Shown here: positions 60,383 to 64,000 of the stretch, one piece after another | Layout: every line of letters starts with the position of its first letter | How positions within the stretch are numbered: position 1 is the first letter of the stretch | Assembly (NCBI RefSeq): GCF_001297775.1 | Contig: NZ_LIFX01000008.1 | Location: 174,411-238,410 of the forward strand | DNA length: 64,000 nucleotides | Direction: 5' to 3' | Origin: Trabulsiella odontotermitis | GTDB taxonomy: Bacteria; Pseudomonadota; Gammaproteobacteria; Enterobacterales; Enterobacteriaceae | The notes under the pieces: model-generated | What the model saw: the letters and a program-made list of their open reading frames with translations, nothing else | Databases searched by the model: none | What the model was told of the DNA's origin: nothing | Program-made: the position numbers and the translations under genes

Positions 60383-60856
60383 ATGAGTCGTCGCGAGGGG
60401 TCGCCAGTGAAGAAAAAAGTAAAGCATCTGGTGAATGTGGAAGAGCACGTCGAAGCTTTTCGCCAGGTGCGCGAGGCGCATCGTCGCGAGCTGATTGATG
60501 ACTATGTCGAACTGATTTCCGATTTGATCCGCGACGTGGGGGAAGCCCGCCAGGTCGACATGGCCGCCCGTCTTGGCGTGTCGCAGCCGACCGTGGCAAA
60601 AATGCTCAAACGGCTGGCGAGCGTCGGGCTGATTGAACAGATCCCATGGCGCGGCGTGTTTCTGACCGCCGAAGGGGAGCGCCTGGCGGAGGAAAGCCGC
60701 ATCCGTCACCATATCGTTGAAAACTTCCTGCTGGTGCTTGGCGTCAGCCCGGAGATTGCCCGTCGCGACGCCGAAGGCATCGAACACCATGTCAGCCAGG
60801 AAACTCTCGACGTCTTTCACCAGTTCACCCTGAAGCAGGGGCAACGTTCTGAATGA
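60383..60856 (+). CDS. mntR: Manganese-responsive regulator MntR
   Basis: A DtxR-family repressor/activator of 157 residues (E. coli 155). The winged helix includes [26 protein letters not shown] (about 52-77). Metal-binding residues occur in the dimerisation half with [18 protein letters not shown] and [13 protein letters not shown]. It controls mntS, mntH and mntP in manganese excess. It overlaps ybiR by four bases. Confidence 0.96.
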   Translation: MSRREGSPVKKKVKHLVNVEEHVEAFRQVREAHRRELIDDYVELISDLIRDVGEARQVDMAARLGVSQPTVAKMLKRLASVGLIEQIPWRGVFLTAEGERLAEESRIRHHIVENFLLVLGVSPEIARRDAEGIEHHVSQETLDVFHQFTLKQGQRSE

Positions 60857-61962
60857 ATCTGCCGTTTTTGCGCGCGCTGGCGCGTGATCGATTCCTGCAC
60901 CTGCTGATCGTTATCGGTATCCTGCTAAGTTTTCTGGTTCCCTTCGCCCCACAAAAATGGCCAGCCGCCATTGACTGGCACACCATTATCACCCTCAGCG
61001 GTCTGATGCTGCTCACCAAAGGGGTGGAACTGAGCGGTTATTTTGATGTGCTCGGGCGTAAAATGGCGCGCCGGTTTGTCACCGAACGGCAACTCGCCCT
61101 CTTTATGGTGCTGGCTGCCGCGCTGCTGTCGACCTTTTTAACCAACGATGTCGCGCTGTTTATCATCGTGCCGCTGACCCTGACACTGAAAAAATGGTGC
61201 GCTATCCCGGTTAACCGGCTGATTATCTTCGAAGCGCTGGCGGTCAACGCCGGTTCGCTGCTGACGCCCATCGGTAACCCGCAAAACATCCTGCTGTGGG
61301 GGCGATCCGGCCTTTCCTTCACCACGTTCATCGGCCAGATGTTTCCGCTGGCGCTGGCGATGATGCTGACGCTGCTGGTGCTGTGCTGGTTCTGTTTCCC
61401 GGCAAAAAAGCTGGTCTTTCAGAGCAGTGACCGCACGCCGCAGTGGTCGCCGGTATTGGTCTGGAGCTGTCTGGCATTTTACCTGGTCTTTCTGGTGGCG
61501 CTGGAGCTGAAACTGGAACTGTGGGGGCTGGTGCTTATCGCCGCCGGGTTTCTGTTACTGGCGCGGCGGGTGGTGCTGAGCGTTGACTGGTCGCTGCTGC
61601 TGGTGTTTGTGGCGATGTTTATTGATGTGCATCTGCTGACGCAGCTTCCCGCGCTGCATCATCTGCTGACCGGCGTCGGTCAATTCTCCGATGGCGGCCT
61701 GTGGCTGACCGCTATTGGCCTGTCGCAGTTTATCAGTAATGTGCCGTCTACCATTCTGCTGCTGAATTATGTACCGCCAACGACGCTGCTCGCCTGGGCG
61801 GTCAACGTCGGCGGGTTTGGATTATTACCCGGATCGCTGGCTAATCTCATTGCGCTGCGGATGGCGAACGATCGCCGCATCTGGTGGCGCTTTCACCTCT
61901 ATTCGCTGCCTGTTCTGGTATGGGCGGCGCTTGTCGGTTATCTGTTACTGTTCGTCAGATAA
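60853..61962 (+). CDS. ybiR: YbiR, anion-transporter-family (ArsB/CitM-like) membrane protein
   Basis: A 369-residue inner-membrane protein with about ten to eleven transmembrane segments, near the E. coli YbiR length (372). The motifs [14 protein letters not shown] and [19 protein letters not shown] are typical of the ion-transporter superfamily. Its substrate is unknown. It starts inside mntR, so it is cotranscribed with it, hinting at a role in metal or anion balance, but that is inference. Confidence 0.9.
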   Translation: MNLPFLRALARDRFLHLLIVIGILLSFLVPFAPQKWPAAIDWHTIITLSGLMLLTKGVELSGYFDVLGRKMARRFVTERQLALFMVLAAALLSTFLTNDVALFIIVPLTLTLKKWCAIPVNRLIIFEALAVNAGSLLTPIGNPQNILLWGRSGLSFTTFIGQMFPLALAMMLTLLVLCWFCFPAKKLVFQSSDRTPQWSPVLVWSCLAFYLVFLVALELKLELWGLVLIAAGFLLLARRVVLSVDWSLLLVFVAMFIDVHLLTQLPALHHLLTGVGQFSDGGLWLTAIGLSQFISNVPSTILLLNYVPPTTLLAWAVNVGGFGLLPGSLANLIALRMANDRRIWWRFHLYSLPVLVWAALVGYLLLFVR

Positions 61963-62063
61963 AGAGGATCAGGCAAGAAACGGGCAGAATTGCCCCATTC
62001 GCAAACCCCCGTCACTGGCTATAACTATAGGGCACTCGCATCATTCAATTCGAGGAGACTCCT

Positions 62064-63104
62064 GTGAGATACCAGAAACTAGGCAATACCGGGTTGTTTG
62101 TGTCTGAACTGTGCCTCGGCACCATGACATTCGGTGGTGAAGGCGGCATGTGGGGCAAGATTGGCCAGTTGCGTCAGGCAGAAGCCGAACAGCTGGTGGG
62201 CAGCGCGCTGGATGCGGGCATTAACTTCATCGATACCGCCAACGTCTATTCCGAAGGGCGTTCGGAGGAGATCACCGGCCAGGCGCTGAAAAACCTGAAA
62301 GTGCCACGCGAAAACGTGGTGGTGGCGACCAAGGTGTTTGGCGAAACCGGCACGGCGGGCGTTAACTCGCGCGGCAGCTCGCGTTATCACATCATCAACA
62401 GCGTCAAAGAGAGCCTGCGCCGTTTACAACTGGATCATCTCGACCTCTATCAGTTGCACGGGTTTGACCCGGCAACGCCGATGGAAGAGACGCTCCACGC
62501 GCTGGACAGCCTCGTCCAGCAGGGCCATGTACGTTACATCGGCGTATCGAACTGGGCGGCATGGCAAATCATGAAAGCGCTGGGCATTTCCGACAAACTT
62601 GGGCTGGCGCGCTTTGTGTCGCTGCAGGCGTATTACACCATCGCCGGGCGCGACCTGGAACGTGAACTGGTGCCGATGATGCAAAGCGAAGGCGTCGGTC
62701 TGATGGTCTGGAGCCCGCTGGCGGGCGGTCTGCTGAGCGGTAAATATGACCGCAACGGGCAGAGCGAAAGCGGCGGTCGCCGGCAGGAATTTGACTTCCC
62801 GCCGGTGAATAAAGACCGTGCATTTGACTGCGTGGATGTCATGCGCACCATCGCGGAAAACAAAGGTGTTTCCGTCGCGCAGATTGCCCTTGCCTGGCTG
62901 TTGCATCAGCCGGTGGTCAGCAGCGTGATTATCGGCGCGAAACGCGCGGATCAGTTACAGGATAACCTGGCGGCGACCGATATTCGCTTCACGGCCGAAG
63001 AGCTGCAACAACTGAATGATGTCAGCGAACTGCCGCGTGAATACCCTGGCTGGATGTTTGAGCGTCAGGGGGAATATCGCCGTAATCAACTGGCATCAAA
63101 ATAA
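62064..63104 (+). CDS. Aldo/keto reductase
   Basis: A 346-residue NADPH-dependent aldo/keto reductase of the IolS/YajO-like group. The catalytic tetrad is D57, Y62, K90 and H132 (DTANVYSEG, VVATKVFG, LYQLHGFD). GVSNWAAWQI and the NADP-binding VIIGAKRADQLQDNL are present. It starts with GTG at 62064 preceded by CGAGGAGACTCCT. It lies 101 bases after ybiR on the same strand. In E. coli K-12 the next gene is ldtB, so this gene belongs to a different neighbourhood. Natural substrate unknown. Confidence 0.88.
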   Translation: MRYQKLGNTGLFVSELCLGTMTFGGEGGMWGKIGQLRQAEAEQLVGSALDAGINFIDTANVYSEGRSEEITGQALKNLKVPRENVVVATKVFGETGTAGVNSRGSSRYHIINSVKESLRRLQLDHLDLYQLHGFDPATPMEETLHALDSLVQQGHVRYIGVSNWAAWQIMKALGISDKLGLARFVSLQAYYTIAGRDLERELVPMMQSEGVGLMVWSPLAGGLLSGKYDRNGQSESGGRRQEFDFPPVNKDRAFDCVDVMRTIAENKGVSVAQIALAWLLHQPVVSSVIIGAKRADQLQDNLAATDIRFTAEELQQLNDVSELPREYPGWMFERQGEYRRNQLASK

Positions 63105-63201
63105 TCGTTATATTCACTGCAATTATGGGTGACATAAAAATAACGAATTGATTGATAAATTAAGTATTTCTACAAATAGTTTTTAAATAATATAACCTTT
63201 C

Positions 63202-63237
63202 ATAACCCACTGTAATTTGGTGGGTTATTTTATTTTT
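63202..63237 (+). terminator. Terminator after the aldo/keto reductase
   Basis: ATAACCCAC-TGTAATTTG-GTGGGTTAT followed by TTTATTTTT, about 97 bases past the stop, in a very AT-rich gap. Confidence 0.85.
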
Positions 63238-63356
63238 GAAATTGTGATGATTTTCAGTCCATATCTTTTTATGACCTTTCCGAAAATAATATTGCCGCGC
63301 TGGATTAAACACCCTTTGTCGCCAGCAAAATAATCCAATATGGAAAGGAGATTTTA

Positions 63357-64000
63357 ATGGATAAGAGACGCAGCATTCTGTCGTTATGTATTGCCATGGC
63401 CCTGAGCGGCAACAGCTGGGCGGCAGATACGAACGACATCAGCAAAAACGAACAGCAGACCATTAACTGCAGCGAGGACAGCAGCACACTCAGCGCGGTC
63501 GATAAAGAAAAATTCAGCGCCCGGTGCCCGAAAGACGACGACAGCCTGCTTGAGTGGGTTGCCGCAGGCGTTGCAGCCGTGGGTGCCGCGGTCGGCATTG
63601 CCGTCTATAACGACGATGATGGCGGCAGCAACCACACCTCTGCTGATACCGGCCCGACGCCACCCAATCCGGATGATGGCGGCGACGGCGGCGACGGCGG
63701 CGATGATGGCGGTGACCCGACCCCGCCACCACCGGACACCGGTTCTGTCACCTACAGCAACGGCGTCACCCTTGATGAATCCGCAAAGACCGTCACCTTT
63801 GACGCCGTCACCGGCCAGAGCGACGGGCCGGTCACCTTCAGCTATGTGAAATCCGGCGATAACTACATCCTGACCGCACCGGACGGCCGCACCCTGACCG
63901 TCACCAACTGGAAAGTCACCGCTGACAACCAGCTGGCCATCACCGGCACCTACGGCAGCGACAGCGCCATCTGGATTTACGACCGCAGCGGCAACTTCAC
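63357..64000 (+). CDS. Adhesin-like secreted protein, 5' part (runs off the right edge)
   Basis: ATG at 63357 preceded by GGAAAGGAG; 214 codons remain open to the window end. A signal peptide (MDKRRSILSLCIAMALSGNS-WAAD) is followed by a short region with C38 and C57. Next is an Ala/Gly-rich hydrophobic stretch W67-V83 (WVAAGVAAVGAAVGIAV). An acidic linker with repeated Asp-Gly-Gly (about 106-120) leads to Pro/Thr and then beta-rich repeats such as TVTFDAVTGQ and ILTAPDGRTLTVTNW. The layout is that of a large autotransporter or surface adhesin, but the secretion domain is outside the window. I do not recognise the family. Confidence 0.7.
   Translation, partial: MDKRRSILSLCIAMALSGNSWAADTNDISKNEQQTINCSEDSSTLSAVDKEKFSARCPKDDDSLLEWVAAGVAAVGAAVGIAVYNDDDGGSNHTSADTGPTPPNPDDGGDGGDGGDDGGDPTPPPPDTGSVTYSNGVTLDESAKTVTFDAVTGQSDGPVTFSYVKSGDNYILTAPDGRTLTVTNWKVTADNQLAITGTYGSDSAIWIYDRSGNF

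Noticed and set aside
63660..63720. GGCGACGGC repeats considered as a CRISPR or tandem-repeat element
   Set aside because: They are in-frame codons for an acidic Asp-Gly-Gly linker, with no spacers or repeat palindromes.
63514..63732. Minus-strand His/Arg-rich frame opposite the adhesin-like gene
   Set aside because: It is the complement of the Asp-Gly-Gly repeat codons. The plus-strand reading has a signal peptide and ribosome site.

Overview
The window is a chromosomal segment of an enterobacterium (family Enterobacteriaceae). Gene order follows the 17-18 minute region of Escherichia coli (gal-mod-bio-uvrB-moa-ybh-dinG-glnHPQ-dps-ompX-mntR). The proteins match E. coli and Salmonella families in length and motifs, and base composition is even, in the mid-50s percent GC by eye. 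An intact hut operon, a NAC-type site at hutU and loss of several E. coli accessory genes point to an Enterobacter/Klebsiella/Citrobacter-like genus rather than E. coli. I cannot name the genus from sequence alone. I see no tRNA, rRNA, CRISPR array, insertion sequence or prophage.

Layout. 1-5803: start of galE with the gal promoter and both GalR operators, then modF-modE (minus), acrZ, and modABC for molybdate uptake. 5804-9099: ybhA, pgl and ybhC. 9326-17151: histidine utilisation, hutIGC and hutUH plus a permease (hutT), with HutC, NAC and CRP sites. 17181-22720: ybhB and the divergent biotin operon bioA / bioBFCD with a BirA operator. 22721-25263: conserved control region with DnaA boxes and a LexA box, then uvrB. 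25264-28927: a colistin-resistance-type cassette, eptA(pmrC)-pmrA-pmrB on the minus strand, faced by a 30-codon PmrR-like gene with its own perfect PmrA box. 28928-32903: yvcK (ybhK) and moaABCDE behind a ModE site and a molybdenum-cofactor riboswitch. 32984-42918: ybhL, ybhN-clsB-ybhP, ybhQ, the YbhGFSR exporter and its regulator cecR. 43141-53034: rhlE, dinG, ybiB, ybiJ, ybiI, mcbA, a flavin reductase-like gene, rlmF and ybiO. 53162-57271: glnHPQ, dps and rhtA. 57626-61962: ompX, opgE, mntS, mntR and ybiR. 62064-64000: lineage-specific end with an aldo/keto reductase, an AT-rich gap and the 5' part of a large secreted or surface protein that runs out of the window.

How the genes work together. 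Molybdate import (modABC), its regulator ModE and cofactor synthesis (moaA-E) form one regulon, visible as ModE palindromes at modA and moaA plus the riboswitch. The hut genes convert histidine to glutamate and their control sites join carbon, nitrogen and inducer signals. EptA/PmrAB remodel lipid A, while the small PmrR-like peptide is a candidate feedback element. MntR/MntS handle manganese, and Dps, UvrB and DinG serve stress and DNA repair.

The most interesting observations are the unusual site of pmrCAB with its convergent PmrR-like microgene, the GATC cluster plus DnaA boxes between bioD and uvrB, the stacked CRP/NAC/HutC control region of hutU, and the unidentified adhesin-like gene at the right edge.
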